A stretch of 64,000 bases of DNA from an uncultured Geobacteraceae bacterium (GTDB taxonomy: Bacteria; Desulfobacterota; Desulfuromonadia; Geobacterales; Pseudopelobacteraceae). The notes beneath the pieces are model-generated. The model had not been told where the DNA came from. It saw only the letters and a list, made by a program, of their open reading frames with translations, and did no database searches. The DNA lies in NCBI GenBank assembly GCA_903939115.1, contig CAJAFV010000078.1, positions 1-64,000 on the forward strand, given 5' to 3'. The translations under genes and the position numbers were made by a program. Of this stretch, positions 29,656 to 38,405 are shown one piece after another (the first letter of the stretch is position 1; each line of letters begins with the position of its first letter).

Positions 29656-30552
29656 ATGTCCCATGGAATAAAAAAAGGAATCATTCTGGCTGGCGGCGCC
29701 GGCAGTCGCCTTTTCCCTCTGACGCTGGTAGCCAGTAAACAGCTGCAGCCGGTGTATGACAAGCCGATGATCTATTATCCTCTGGCAACGCTGATGACAG
29801 CCGGTATCCAGGATGTCCTGCTGATTTCAACACCACTTGACACACCACGTTTTGAGGCACTTTTAGGTGACGGTTCCCGCTGGGGGATAACGATAACATA
29901 CAAGGTTCAACCGGAGCCGAAGGGGATTGCCCAGGCGTTTCTGGTTGGAGAGGAATTTATCGACAACCAGCCGGTCTGTCTTATCCTGGGTGACAACATA
30001 TTCTATGGCAAAATGTACCTGGACAAGATTCTTGCCGAATTTACGACCGGAGCCCGGGTTTTCGGCTATCAGGTCAACGATCCGGAACGCTATGGTGTTG
30101 TTGCCTTTGACCCGGAGGGAAAAGTTCTCAGCATTGAAGAAAAGCCACAGTTCCCTAAATCACATTTTGCCGTCCCGGGACTGTACCTGTACGATAAGAA
30201 CATTGTTGCGGTTGCTAAAGCTATAAAACCGTCACCTCGCGGCGAGCTCGAGATTACCGATGTCAACCTCGAATATTTGCGGCGTGGCGAGTTGCTGGTT
30301 GAGCGACTTGGTCGCGGTATTGCCTGGCTGGATACCGGTACACACAAGAGTCTGCTTGAGGCCAGCAATTTCATCGAAACCATCGAATCCAGACAGGGTC
30401 TGAAGATTGCCTGCCTTGAGGAGATTGCTCTACGACGCGGTTTTATTACACGAGAGCAGATGGGAGCGGTTATAGCAGCAACACCCAACTCTTCTTACAA
30501 GGAATATCTCCAACGGGTCTACGACGAAGCCGAATTGAGTGGCATCAAATAG
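29656..30552 (+). CDS. rfbA: Glucose-1-phosphate thymidylyltransferase
   Basis: 298 residues, full length for RmlA/RfbA. It makes dTDP-glucose, the precursor of dTDP-rhamnose. Nucleotide-binding [13 protein letters not shown], then [28 protein letters not shown] and the [10 protein letters not shown] region are all present. The rest of the rhamnose pathway (rfbB, C, D) is not in this window; the next gene downstream is mreC, 15 bases away. Confidence 0.95.
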   Translation: MSHGIKKGIILAGGAGSRLFPLTLVASKQLQPVYDKPMIYYPLATLMTAGIQDVLLISTPLDTPRFEALLGDGSRWGITITYKVQPEPKGIAQAFLVGEEFIDNQPVCLILGDNIFYGKMYLDKILAEFTTGARVFGYQVNDPERYGVVAFDPEGKVLSIEEKPQFPKSHFAVPGLYLYDKNIVAVAKAIKPSPRGELEITDVNLEYLRRGELLVERLGRGIAWLDTGTHKSLLEASNFIETIESRQGLKIACLEEIALRRGFITREQMGAVIAATPNSSYKEYLQRVYDEAELSGIK

Positions 30553-30567
30553 TACGAGAACGATTTT

Positions 30568-31389
30568 ATGGATTTTTTAAAAAAATATATGTATCCGCTT
30601 TTGACCGGCTTTTGTATCCTGGCCGCTCTGCTGGTTTTTTCGCTGAATGTTCCCCGTAACCGGGAGGCGAATGTAATCGAGCGTACGGTTCTCGGCGCAT
30701 TATCACCTCTCCTTCGACCGGTTTCCTGGATGGGAGGTTTTGTCGAGGATACTTGGGATCGCTATATACGTCTGGTTGATACCCATGCTGAAAGCATTCG
30801 ATTGCGCGATGATATACGTACTCTTAACATGCGGGTTATGGAGGCAAATGAAGCGCTTTTGGCAAACAAGCGCCTTGAACAACTCCTGAATATGAAGAAG
30901 AGCGTTAAAGAGCCGACAATAGCTGCGACTGTTATCGGGGAAGATGTCACCTCATGGTTCAGGTCTCTGATAATTAATCGCGGCAGTTCGAGTGGCATTC
31001 GCGAAGGAATGGCGGTCATCTCCGCCGATGGCGTTGTCGGTCAGACAGTAAAAGTTTCCCCCTCGACTTCTCGTGTTCTTTTACTGACGGATCATGCCAG
31101 CGGCATCTCGGCAACAATTCAACGTTCCCGTGCCAGAGGTGTTGTCAAGGGCAAGAGCGAGATGAACTGCACACTTGAATTCACCACTCGCGGTGAGGAT
31201 GTTATCGTCGGCGATACCGTTATTACATCGGGAATCGGTGGTGTTTTTCTCAAAGGAATTCCAATAGGAGAAGTTACGATGGTAAAGCGGGGGGAATACG
31301 GAATTTTTCAAACCGTATCGATTCGCCCCGCCGTTAATCTTCCCCATCTGGAAGAAGTTCTGATCGTGCAGAGGGGCGGGTATGAGTAG
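30568..31389 (+). CDS. mreC: Rod shape-determining protein MreC
   Basis: 273 residues: a single N-terminal membrane helix (about 9-27), a periplasmic coiled coil (about 65-110) and two beta domains (LIINRGSSSGIREGMAVIS; VITSGIGGVFLKGIPIG). It links the cytoskeletal MreB to the cell-wall elongation machinery. First of four overlapping or closely packed genes mreC-mreD-mrdA-rodA. mreB is not in the window. Confidence 0.93.
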   Translation: MDFLKKYMYPLLTGFCILAALLVFSLNVPRNREANVIERTVLGALSPLLRPVSWMGGFVEDTWDRYIRLVDTHAESIRLRDDIRTLNMRVMEANEALLANKRLEQLLNMKKSVKEPTIAATVIGEDVTSWFRSLIINRGSSSGIREGMAVISADGVVGQTVKVSPSTSRVLLLTDHASGISATIQRSRARGVVKGKSEMNCTLEFTTRGEDVIVGDTVITSGIGGVFLKGIPIGEVTMVKRGEYGIFQTVSIRPAVNLPHLEEVLIVQRGGYE

Positions 31390-31876
31390 ACGTACCTCAT
31401 TGCTGCTGCTCTGTATTGTTATTGTATCAATCGTCGTTCAGGTATCATTACTTCCGGTCTTTATCCGCCCCTCATTTAAACCGGACCTGCTGCTCGTCAT
31501 TATGGTTTTCATAGCGCTGCGCGGATCATTTGAATCAGGAGCGCCTCTCTCCTGGACACTTGGCCTGCTCGATGACGTCTGCAGCGGCCTGTTCCTTGGC
31601 CTTAACGCCGCCACCTTTCTGATTTCATTTCTCGCCATCAAGAGTGTCTCAGATCGTTTGTATGCCGACAGCGCTTTCCTGTTTGTCCTGACTGTTGTCG
31701 GCGTGACATTTATCAATTTCACATTAAACCTGCTCCTGATTGCCCTGTTTACATCTCTCCCCGGGATCGCTTATTCCATGTTTTCAGATTTATTACCCCG
31801 TCTCCTGGTAAACGCTTTTGTCGCATCGCTTGTCACCGCATTCCCCGGTTTTGACGAAAAAGTGGCATCGGCATGA
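31382..31876 (+). CDS. mreD: Rod shape-determining protein MreD
   Basis: 164 residues, almost entirely hydrophobic with five or six predicted membrane helices, including the family-typical FKPDLLLVIMVFIALRG and LGLLDDVCSGLFLG stretches. It overlaps mreC by eight bases and mrdA by four (ATGA), so it is translationally coupled on both sides. Part of the elongasome. Confidence 0.9.
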   Translation: MSRRTSLLLLCIVIVSIVVQVSLLPVFIRPSFKPDLLLVIMVFIALRGSFESGAPLSWTLGLLDDVCSGLFLGLNAATFLISFLAIKSVSDRLYADSAFLFVLTVVGVTFINFTLNLLLIALFTSLPGIAYSMFSDLLPRLLVNAFVASLVTAFPGFDEKVASA

Positions 31877-33807
31877 AGGAGCGGCGTTTTGTCAGGGAAT
31901 TGGTCGAGTCAAAACAGCGGATAGTCATACTTTCGTTTGTTGTAGGTATTGCATTTCTGTTTCTGGTGATACGATTATGGCATCTGCAAATACTGAACGC
32001 GGATGATTATCACGCCATGTCGGAAAACAACCGGCTCCGGTTCGTACCGGTGGCCGCTTCACGTGGTGCAATACTGGATCGTGCCGGAAAAGTGCTGGTA
32101 AGCAACCGACCGTCGTTCAGTCTTGCGGTCATCCCTCAGGAAGTGAAGGACAAGGAAGCGCTTCTCACTCTGCTCGCCACTCTGCTCGGACTTGATCGAG
32201 CGGAAATGGCTGAACGGTGGGAAAAGAACAAAGGACGTGCCAAGTACTATCCAATTGTTCTTGCTTCCAATATCTCACGCGATCACGTTGAGATCGTCGA
32301 AGAAAACCGCTTGCATTTGCCAGGCGTCGAGATTGAAATGAAACCGGTCCGTGAATATACCAGCAAACTGCTTGCAGCACATCTGCTCGGCTATATTGGA
32401 GAAGCTTCAGAGAAGGAGCTCGATTCACAGGAATTTGAAGATTACAATCCTGGTGATTACGTCGGTAAAAACGGGATTGAACGTGCTCTGGAGAAAGAGC
32501 TGCATGGCGTTGACGGCGGACGTCAGCTTGAAGTTGATGCGAAAGGCAGAATATTGCGAACTATCTCCGAGAGTAACCCGACTGTCGGCAATAGCGTTAT
32601 TTTAACAATTGATGCTGCGATTCAAAAGCAGACTGAGAACGCTTTTGGTGATCAAGCCGGCGCAGCGATCGCCATGGAAGTCACAACCGGTGAAATTTTG
32701 GCATTCGTCAGCAACCCCGGTTTTGATCCGTCGCTGTTCAGCGGCAAATTGCCGGCAGACGTCTGGCAGGGATATCTGGACGACAAACGCCACCCGTTGG
32801 AAAACAAAGCCCTCAGCGGCCAATATCCACCCGGATCAACCTTCAAGATGATTACCGCTCTTGCCGGACTTCAGGACAACAAAATCAATGAGTCGACAAC
32901 CATAAACTGTAACGGCAGTTATGATCTGGGGACTTCAACATTCAACTGCTGGAATAAAAAAGGACACGGGGCTACGAATCTGCGCAAGTCACTTCGGGAA
33001 TCGTGCGATGTATTTTATTACCAGTTAGGTGAAAAACTGGGCGTGGACAGAATAGCTGCCGCCGCGCAGGCATTCAAGCTGGGTGCTCCTCTCGGTGTTG
33101 AATTGCTGAATGAAAAGAGCGGCCTCATCCCGACTTCGGAGTGGAAGCAGAAACGATTCGGCAAGCGGTGGTACCATGGTGAAACGCTCCCGGTGGCTAT
33201 CGGTCAGGGAGCCGTTCTCATGACCCCTGTTCAGCTGGTTTCCATGTCGGCAACCATTGCCAACGAAGGAACAATTTATCGCCCTCATCTTGTTAAACGG
33301 ATTGTTGATGCAGACGGGAAAACCCTCAGCGAAACAAAAAATGAAATCATCGGCACCGCATCTTTCCCCAAAGAATCATTCCGTCTTGTTAAGCTGGGGA
33401 TGCTGGCAGTAGTCAATGAACCGGGCGGAACCGGAGCGATGGCGAGACTGTATGACGTAAAAGTAGCAGGAAAAACAGGCTCGTCACAGGTAGTAAAACT
33501 GCGTGATGGTAAAAATAACTCCAAATATCAATACCGTGATCACGCCCTCTTTGTCGCATTTGCTCCATTTGAAAAGCCTGAAATAGCCGTCGCTGTTGTC
33601 GTAGAACATGGTGAGCATGGCGGATCTGCTGCAGCTCCTATTGCCGGAAGAATACTGAGGGCCTATTTTGACGGGAAAAAGCCTCCCCGCAAAGAAAAGA
33701 GCGGTTCGTCAGAAGATGAGGATGAGGATACTGCAGATACTGAGGTAAGCAGCGCACCGGCGACCTTGAAAGAACCGCGCGTGAATGGAGACTCCACCCA
33801 TGATTGA
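31873..33807 (+). CDS. mrdA: Penicillin-binding protein 2 (elongation transpeptidase)
   Basis: 644 residues. One N-terminal membrane helix (about 17-40), a dimerisation domain, and a transpeptidase domain. The active-site Ser is in PPGSTFKMI, the SxN-type motif is in SCDVFYYQ, and the KTG motif is in AGKTGSSQV. It crosslinks peptidoglycan during side-wall growth, together with RodA. The C-terminus carries an unusual charged tail (KKPPRKEKSGSSEDEDED and beyond), about 40 residues of low complexity. Its end overlaps the rodA start. Confidence 0.95.
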   Translation: MKERRFVRELVESKQRIVILSFVVGIAFLFLVIRLWHLQILNADDYHAMSENNRLRFVPVAASRGAILDRAGKVLVSNRPSFSLAVIPQEVKDKEALLTLLATLLGLDRAEMAERWEKNKGRAKYYPIVLASNISRDHVEIVEENRLHLPGVEIEMKPVREYTSKLLAAHLLGYIGEASEKELDSQEFEDYNPGDYVGKNGIERALEKELHGVDGGRQLEVDAKGRILRTISESNPTVGNSVILTIDAAIQKQTENAFGDQAGAAIAMEVTTGEILAFVSNPGFDPSLFSGKLPADVWQGYLDDKRHPLENKALSGQYPPGSTFKMITALAGLQDNKINESTTINCNGSYDLGTSTFNCWNKKGHGATNLRKSLRESCDVFYYQLGEKLGVDRIAAAAQAFKLGAPLGVELLNEKSGLIPTSEWKQKRFGKRWYHGETLPVAIGQGAVLMTPVQLVSMSATIANEGTIYRPHLVKRIVDADGKTLSETKNEIIGTASFPKESFRLVKLGMLAVVNEPGGTGAMARLYDVKVAGKTGSSQVVKLRDGKNNSKYQYRDHALFVAFAPFEKPEIAVAVVVEHGEHGGSAAAPIAGRILRAYFDGKKPPRKEKSGSSEDEDEDTADTEVSSAPATLKEPRVNGDSTHD

Positions 33808-34900
33808 TCGCCGCCTCCTGACTAACATTGACTGGGTTCTCGCCGGACTGGTTATGACAGTCTGCCTGCTCGGGATTTTGAATATTTATAGTGCAACGAC
33901 ACCCTACAAAATTGTCGGCGTCGCCTACTATATAAAACAATTCTACTGGATGTTGGTGGGAATTACCATATCACTGGTAGTTTGCAGCCTTGATTATCAC
34001 ATTCTGGAGGACCTTTCCTATTGGTTTTATGGCTTTTTGTTACTTTTGTTAATTGCGGTACTTGTCGTCGGCAGACGATCAATGGGGGCCACCCGCTGGC
34101 TGCACCTCGGTTTTTTCAATGTCCAGCCGTCAGAAATCATGAAGATTGTCATCATAGTGACGTTCGCCCGCTTTTTTAATAATTTTCAGGCGGTCGGCGG
34201 CCTGACAGTCAAAGACGTGCTCATTCCACTAAGCCTGCTCGCTTTACCGGCCGCTTTGATCGTGAAACAGCCGGATTTAGGTACCGCAACCCTGATCACA
34301 CTGATCGCTCTGTCAATGATCATGTACGTCGGCTTGCGCTGGTCCACCATTGTTACGTTTGTATGTGTTACGGTTCCTATGGTCTGGATCGGCTGGGTGT
34401 TCTTGTTCCGACCATATCAGAAAAACCGTGTCCTAGACTTCCTGAACCCTGAACGGTCACGGCTTGGCAGTGGCTATCACATAATTCAAAGCAAAATAGC
34501 CGTCGGTTCAGGCGGATTGACCGGAAAAGGTTTTGTAAAAGGAACCCAGTCACAGCTTCGTTTTCTCCCTGAGCAGCATACCGACTTCGCTTTTTCCGTC
34601 TTTGCCGAGGAATGGGGCTTCATCGGCTGCCTGCTGCTCATTGTCATCTACTTTATGCTGGTGCTGTGGGGGCTTAATATCGCCCGTCGCTGCAACGACC
34701 GTTTCGGCGGTCTGCTTGCGGTAGGGGTTACCGCGATGCTCTTCTGGCATATCGTCATCAACATGGGAATGGTGATCGGCATGTTTCCGGTTGTCGGAGT
34801 TCCGCTGCCGTTTTTTTCCTACGGCGGCACCTCGATGATCACCTCAATGGTCGGTATCGGCCTACTGCAAAACATCAGTATGCGACGCTTCATGTTCTGA
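33800..34900 (+). CDS. rodA: Rod shape-determining protein RodA (SEDS glycosyltransferase)
   Basis: 366 residues, about ten membrane helices. SEDS motifs are present: the catalytic Asp is in KQPDLGTA; LPEQHTDFAFSVFAEEWGF and FSYGGTSM are typical. It polymerises lipid II in complex with PBP2. The start at ATG 33800, within the last codons of mrdA, has GGAG about nine bases upstream; a start at 33785 is possible. Last gene of the mre cluster. Confidence 0.94.
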   Translation: MIDRRLLTNIDWVLAGLVMTVCLLGILNIYSATTPYKIVGVAYYIKQFYWMLVGITISLVVCSLDYHILEDLSYWFYGFLLLLLIAVLVVGRRSMGATRWLHLGFFNVQPSEIMKIVIIVTFARFFNNFQAVGGLTVKDVLIPLSLLALPAALIVKQPDLGTATLITLIALSMIMYVGLRWSTIVTFVCVTVPMVWIGWVFLFRPYQKNRVLDFLNPERSRLGSGYHIIQSKIAVGSGGLTGKGFVKGTQSQLRFLPEQHTDFAFSVFAEEWGFIGCLLLIVIYFMLVLWGLNIARRCNDRFGGLLAVGVTAMLFWHIVINMGMVIGMFPVVGVPLPFFSYGGTSMITSMVGIGLLQNISMRRFMF

Positions 34901-34965
34901 TAATTCAGACAGGAGTGTGATACTCTGCTTTGTCGTTTTGTATCGGGGCAAACCAATATTCAGCC

Positions 34966-34995
34966 TTGCAAACCGGTATGCAGATGCGGTACACT
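34966..34995 (+). promoter_or_regulatory. Candidate promoter for the small YjfB-like gene
   Basis: TTGCAA (34966-34971) and TACACT (34990-34995) are 18 bases apart and 22 bases before the start codon. With the terminator at 35230 they frame a one-gene transcript. Confidence 0.45.
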
Positions 34996-35016
34996 GACGG
35001 GTGATGGAGGTGACTC

Positions 35017-35208
35017 ATGGATACAAGCTCAATCGTAGGTTCTTCACTCCTGTTGAGGACCGGACAGTCGCAACAGGCATTATCAACAACCATGATGAAG
35101 CAGACGGCAGATCAGCAGAACAAAATGGCCGAACTGCTAGCCCAGAACACCAGGCAGGCACCAGAACCTGCTGCAAACAGCGCTTTTAACTTTTCAATCT
35201 TCGCCTGA
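35017..35208 (+). CDS. Small YjfB-like protein (putative motility family)
   Basis: 63 residues, preceded by a strong GGAGGTGACTC ribosome site and followed by an intrinsic terminator, so it is a real gene. Its layout matches the YjfB/putative motility family: a short N-terminus, a helix with SSLLLRTGQSQQALSTTMMK, a Gln/Lys-rich helix around DQQNKMAELLAQ, and a short C-terminal segment. The family is found mainly in motile bacteria but its role is not known. The neighbours give no further clue. Confidence 0.65.
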   Translation: MDTSSIVGSSLLLRTGQSQQALSTTMMKQTADQQNKMAELLAQNTRQAPEPAANSAFNFSIFA

Positions 35209-35229
35209 AACGTTTGATTAAAAAAAGAT

Positions 35230-35266
35230 ACGGCCCGCCGGTATCCGACGGGCCGTTTCTTTTTTC
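35230..35266 (+). terminator. Rho-independent terminator
   Basis: ACGGCCCG-type stem with CGGGCCGT, closing a short loop (GTATCC region), then TTTCTTTTTT. It lies 20 bases after the small YjfB-like gene and separates it from the metal-transport genes. Confidence 0.85.
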
Positions 35267-35455
35267 TCCCTCATGAAGCGTTCAACGTCTGATACCAGAG
35301 TGCAATCAAAATGAATACGAGGCCAACAACGTAATCGTTTAAGTGCGACGTGGTATGAGTAGTTAATCAGTGACTACGACAAAAGTGGCTTGGTCGCTTT
35401 TTGTAGACACTTTCTTCCTGAAAGCGTCTTTTTTATTTTTACGAAGGTTTGATTT
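35267..35455 (+). promoter_or_regulatory. Structured leader with terminator hairpin before the MgtE-N/CBS gene
   Basis: A non-coding stretch of about 190 bases. Immediately before the gene there is a terminator: AGACaCTTTC (35405-35414), a TTCCT loop, GAAAGcGTCT (35420-35429), then a T-rich run to about 35440, only 16 bases from the start codon. Upstream, GTAGT (35359-35363) can pair with ACTAC (35373-35377), and the same CTAC can instead pair with GTAG (35403-35406), which overlaps the terminator stem. ATACCA (35292-35297) can pair with TGGTAT (35351-35356). Competing stems ending in a terminator in front of a metal-transport gene suggest a riboswitch or attenuator. It does not match the yybP-ykoY or M-box consensus that I know. 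Confidence 0.55.
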
Positions 35456-36718
35456 ATGATGATTGAAATTTCAGAAATCTATCTCAGCTCAGTCATCGGT
35501 CGGTCGGTGATCAACAGCAACGGCGACCGGATCGGTATCCTGCGTGACCTGATCATGATTCCGGGAGAGGTGTTCCCGGAGGTTTCCCATATCGTGATCA
35601 AGGCGCGTAGCGGGGCTAAAATCCTCCCCTGGAGTGAGGTGACGCTCTTTACTCACGTGGTGATTTCAACCGGCAGCGTCAAGCCACACGGCCTGACCGA
35701 GTATCTGCCCGGAGTTGGAGATATCCTCGTCAAACGCGACCTTCTTGACAAACAGATAGTTGATGTGGACGGCGCTAAAGTCGTCCGGGTTAATGACATA
35801 AAGCTCGGCAAACTGAATCACAAGCTCTGCATATTCTCTGTAGATATTGGTTTTCGAGGACTGCTCAGACGCCTCGGTTATGAGCGTTTTGGAGAGCGTT
35901 TTGCGCGTGCGATCAAGCACGATATACCTCACGCCGAGATCAGCTGGGAATATGTCCAGCCGCTGGAGTCCAACTCCTCGAGACTCGCGCTTAAAATTGC
36001 CCGCGATCAGATGAACGAGATGCATCCTGCCGACCTGGCCGATATCATCGAAAACATCCCGATACAGAGCATCCGCACCGTACTTGATTCAATCGATGCC
36101 GAAACCACCGGGGAGACACTCTACGAACTTGAATCGGACATGCGTAACCTGGTCATAAATCAACTGGACAATGAGCAGATAACAGACATCCTTGAGGAGA
36201 TGGAACCGGACGAAGCCGCCGACGTACTGAGCGATCTTCCTGGACAGAAAGCTCAGGAGCTGCTGGACTTGATGGATCAGGAAGATGCCGAAGACATCCA
36301 GGAGTTGTTGGAATATGAGGAAAATTCTGCTGGCGGCCTGATGAACCCGGACTATTTGAGATTTACGTCGAATATTACAGTCGGTCAGGCTCTGGAAATT
36401 ATCAAAGTGTGCGCTGATGAAGTAGAGACTATCTTCTACGGCTACGTCGTCAACTCAAATGACCGGCTTGAAGGCGTCGTCTCCCTCAAAGGCCTGATCA
36501 TGAATCCGCCGGAAACGCATATCACCGATATCATGGAAGAGAACATCAAATCGGTGAGTATCGATGCGGAGCTGGAGGATATGCTGGAAACGCTGGCCAA
36601 GTACGATCTGATCGCCATCCCTGTACTTGACACCGAAGACAAAATGGCCGGCATTGTCACCGTTGACGATGTATTGGCACATTACCTGCCGCAGATCATA
36701 AAAATCAAGCGTCGCTAG
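35456..36718 (+). CDS. Soluble MgtE N-domain/CBS protein with PRC-barrel region
   Basis: 420 residues, no membrane helices. The N-terminal ~165 residues contain one or two PRC-barrel-like domains (IGRSVINSNGDRIGILRDL). An MgtE intracellular N-domain follows (about 180-280: MHPADLADIIENIP, EEMEPDEAADVLSDLP), then a CBS pair (about 285-415). In MgtE channels these two cytosolic domains bind Mg and close the pore, but here the membrane channel domain is absent. The gene is 12 bases from an Nramp-family transporter, so it is a likely metal-sensing partner of that protein. This role is inference. Confidence 0.85.
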   Translation: MMIEISEIYLSSVIGRSVINSNGDRIGILRDLIMIPGEVFPEVSHIVIKARSGAKILPWSEVTLFTHVVISTGSVKPHGLTEYLPGVGDILVKRDLLDKQIVDVDGAKVVRVNDIKLGKLNHKLCIFSVDIGFRGLLRRLGYERFGERFARAIKHDIPHAEISWEYVQPLESNSSRLALKIARDQMNEMHPADLADIIENIPIQSIRTVLDSIDAETTGETLYELESDMRNLVINQLDNEQITDILEEMEPDEAADVLSDLPGQKAQELLDLMDQEDAEDIQELLEYEENSAGGLMNPDYLRFTSNITVGQALEIIKVCADEVETIFYGYVVNSNDRLEGVVSLKGLIMNPPETHITDIMEENIKSVSIDAELEDMLETLAKYDLIAIPVLDTEDKMAGIVTVDDVLAHYLPQIIKIKRR

Positions 36719-36730
36719 ACCACGGAACCC

Positions 36731-38029
36731 ATGTTCAACTATATTGCACAATTCAGGTTTTTAAAGCCGCTCAAAAGCTTCAGCCCCCGGAACGTCATGA
36801 TCTTCCTGGCGATCCTCGGTCCGGGCATCATCACCGCCAATGTGGACAATGATGCCGGCGGCATAACCACCTATTCGCTGGCTGCGGCCAATTACGGCTA
36901 CTCGATTCTCTGGATGATGATACCGACAACGATTGCACTGGTTGTGGTTCAGGAGATGTGCGCCCGGATGGGAGCAGTCACCGGCAAAGGTCTGTCGGAT
37001 CTGATTCGGGAATCCTTCGGAGTCAAGGTCACCTTTTACGTCATGATCGCCCTGCTGCTGACCAATATGGGCAATTCCATCTCCGAGTTTGCCGGTATCG
37101 CCGCCAGCCTTGAGATCTTCGGCGTCAGCAAATACATTTCCGTTCCGATCTGCGCAATTCTGGTCTGGTTGCTGATCGTCAAGGGATCATACAAGGTCGT
37201 CGAAAAAGTATTCCTGGTAGCCTGCCTGGTCTACATCGCCTATCCGATCGCCGCATTCATGGCAGGACCGAACTGGAGTGTCGTCATGAAAGCGACCGTC
37301 ACTCCCACATTCAAAACCGACAGCGCCTACCTGATGACCCTGATCGGTATCGTCGGCACGACCATCGCCCCCTGGATGCAGTTTTATCAACAGGCGGCGG
37401 TCGTTGAAAAAGGGATAACCGCCGATCAGTACAATTTTTCACGGATAGACGTTATCTTCGGCTGCATCATGGCCATAGTGGTGGCTTTCTTCATGATGGT
37501 TGCCTGCGCATCAACTATCCACCTGCACGGGCTGAAGATTGAAACCGCTGCCGACGCTGCACTGGCACTGAAACCGCTCGTCGGGCAGCATGCATCGGCA
37601 CTGTTCGCATTCGGTCTCTTTAATGCGTCGCTCTTTGCCGCTTGTATTCTGCCGCTTTCGACGGCCTATTACATCTGTGAAGGGATGGGGTGGGAATCGG
37701 GGGTCGATAAGGACTTCGAGCAGGCTCCGCAGTTCTTCTGGCTTTTCACGATTATTATCATCATAAGCGCCGGACTGATCCTGATACCGAATGCGCCGTT
37801 GATGACGATCATGTTCATCTCTCAGGTTGTTAACGGTGCGGTTCTGCCATTTGTGCTGATGTTCATGATTAAACTGATTAATGACAAAAACCTTATGGGA
37901 ACCTTTGTCAACGGTCCGGTATTCAATATAATAGCCTGGCTTACCGTTGTGACTATGATCGTCCTGACGGTAATTATGACTGTCGATATGGCCTTTCCCG
38001 GATTAACCAAGCGGCTGATGGCTTTCTAG
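36731..38029 (+). CDS. Nramp-related divalent metal transporter with atypical motifs
   Basis: 432 residues, about eleven membrane helices. The TM1 region reads GPGIITANVDNDAGGITTYS; canonical MntH has a DPGN motif there. The TM6 region reads GTTIAPWMQFYQQA where MntH has a Met-Pro-His motif. The protein thus belongs to a divergent Nramp-related clade, and its ion may differ from manganese/iron. Some Nramp-related proteins are reported to move magnesium. It directly follows the MgtE-N/CBS gene and both probably share the structured leader. It ends three bases from the convergent HIT gene. Confidence 0.85.
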   Translation: MFNYIAQFRFLKPLKSFSPRNVMIFLAILGPGIITANVDNDAGGITTYSLAAANYGYSILWMMIPTTIALVVVQEMCARMGAVTGKGLSDLIRESFGVKVTFYVMIALLLTNMGNSISEFAGIAASLEIFGVSKYISVPICAILVWLLIVKGSYKVVEKVFLVACLVYIAYPIAAFMAGPNWSVVMKATVTPTFKTDSAYLMTLIGIVGTTIAPWMQFYQQAAVVEKGITADQYNFSRIDVIFGCIMAIVVAFFMMVACASTIHLHGLKIETAADAALALKPLVGQHASALFAFGLFNASLFAACILPLSTAYYICEGMGWESGVDKDFEQAPQFFWLFTIIIIISAGLILIPNAPLMTIMFISQVVNGAVLPFVLMFMIKLINDKNLMGTFVNGPVFNIIAWLTVVTMIVLTVIMTVDMAFPGLTKRLMAF

Positions 38030-38032
38030 TTT

Positions 38033-38377
38033 TCACCCCGGAGGCCAGCCGAAAGTACGCCCCGCCAACAGATGAAAGTGGATATGAAATACCGACTGCC
38101 CAGCCCCCGCCCCGTTATTCTGTACGATCCGGAAACCTGATTCGGCGTACCCCTTCTCCCGGGCGATCCCCCCACCCTTCCTGAATGCGTACCCGATTAA
38201 TGCATCGTCCTCCAGAGTCATATCCAGACAGTTGACAACATGCTTTTTCGGCAACAGCAGCAGGTGTAACGGCGCCTGAGGGGACAAATCTTCAATCACG
38301 AGCAGCTGTTCATCTTCAAACACCTTCCTGGACGGTATGTCACCACGAATTATTTTGCAGAAAATGCAGTTTTCCAT
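38033..38377 (-). CDS. HIT-family protein (HinT-like nucleotide hydrolase)
   Basis: 114 residues. The N-terminal CIFCKI motif with its zinc-type cysteines and the C-terminal histidine triad (HIHFHLLAGR) are both present, as is the NNGAGAGQ loop. HinT enzymes hydrolyse AMP-lysine and other phosphoramidates. It is the last gene of the long minus-strand run in this window. Confidence 0.92.
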   Translation of the reverse strand: MENCIFCKIIRGDIPSRKVFEDEQLLVIEDLSPQAPLHLLLLPKKHVVNCLDMTLEDDALIGYAFRKGGGIAREKGYAESGFRIVQNNGAGAGQSVFHIHFHLLAGRTFGWPPG

Positions 38378-38405
38378 AGAGCCCTCCCGGTTTTACGTGA
38401 AACGT

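Noticed and set aside
35267-35455. yybP-ykoY (manganese) or M-box (magnesium) riboswitch
   Set aside because: The conserved core sequences of these classes as I know them are not present; only the terminator layout fits.
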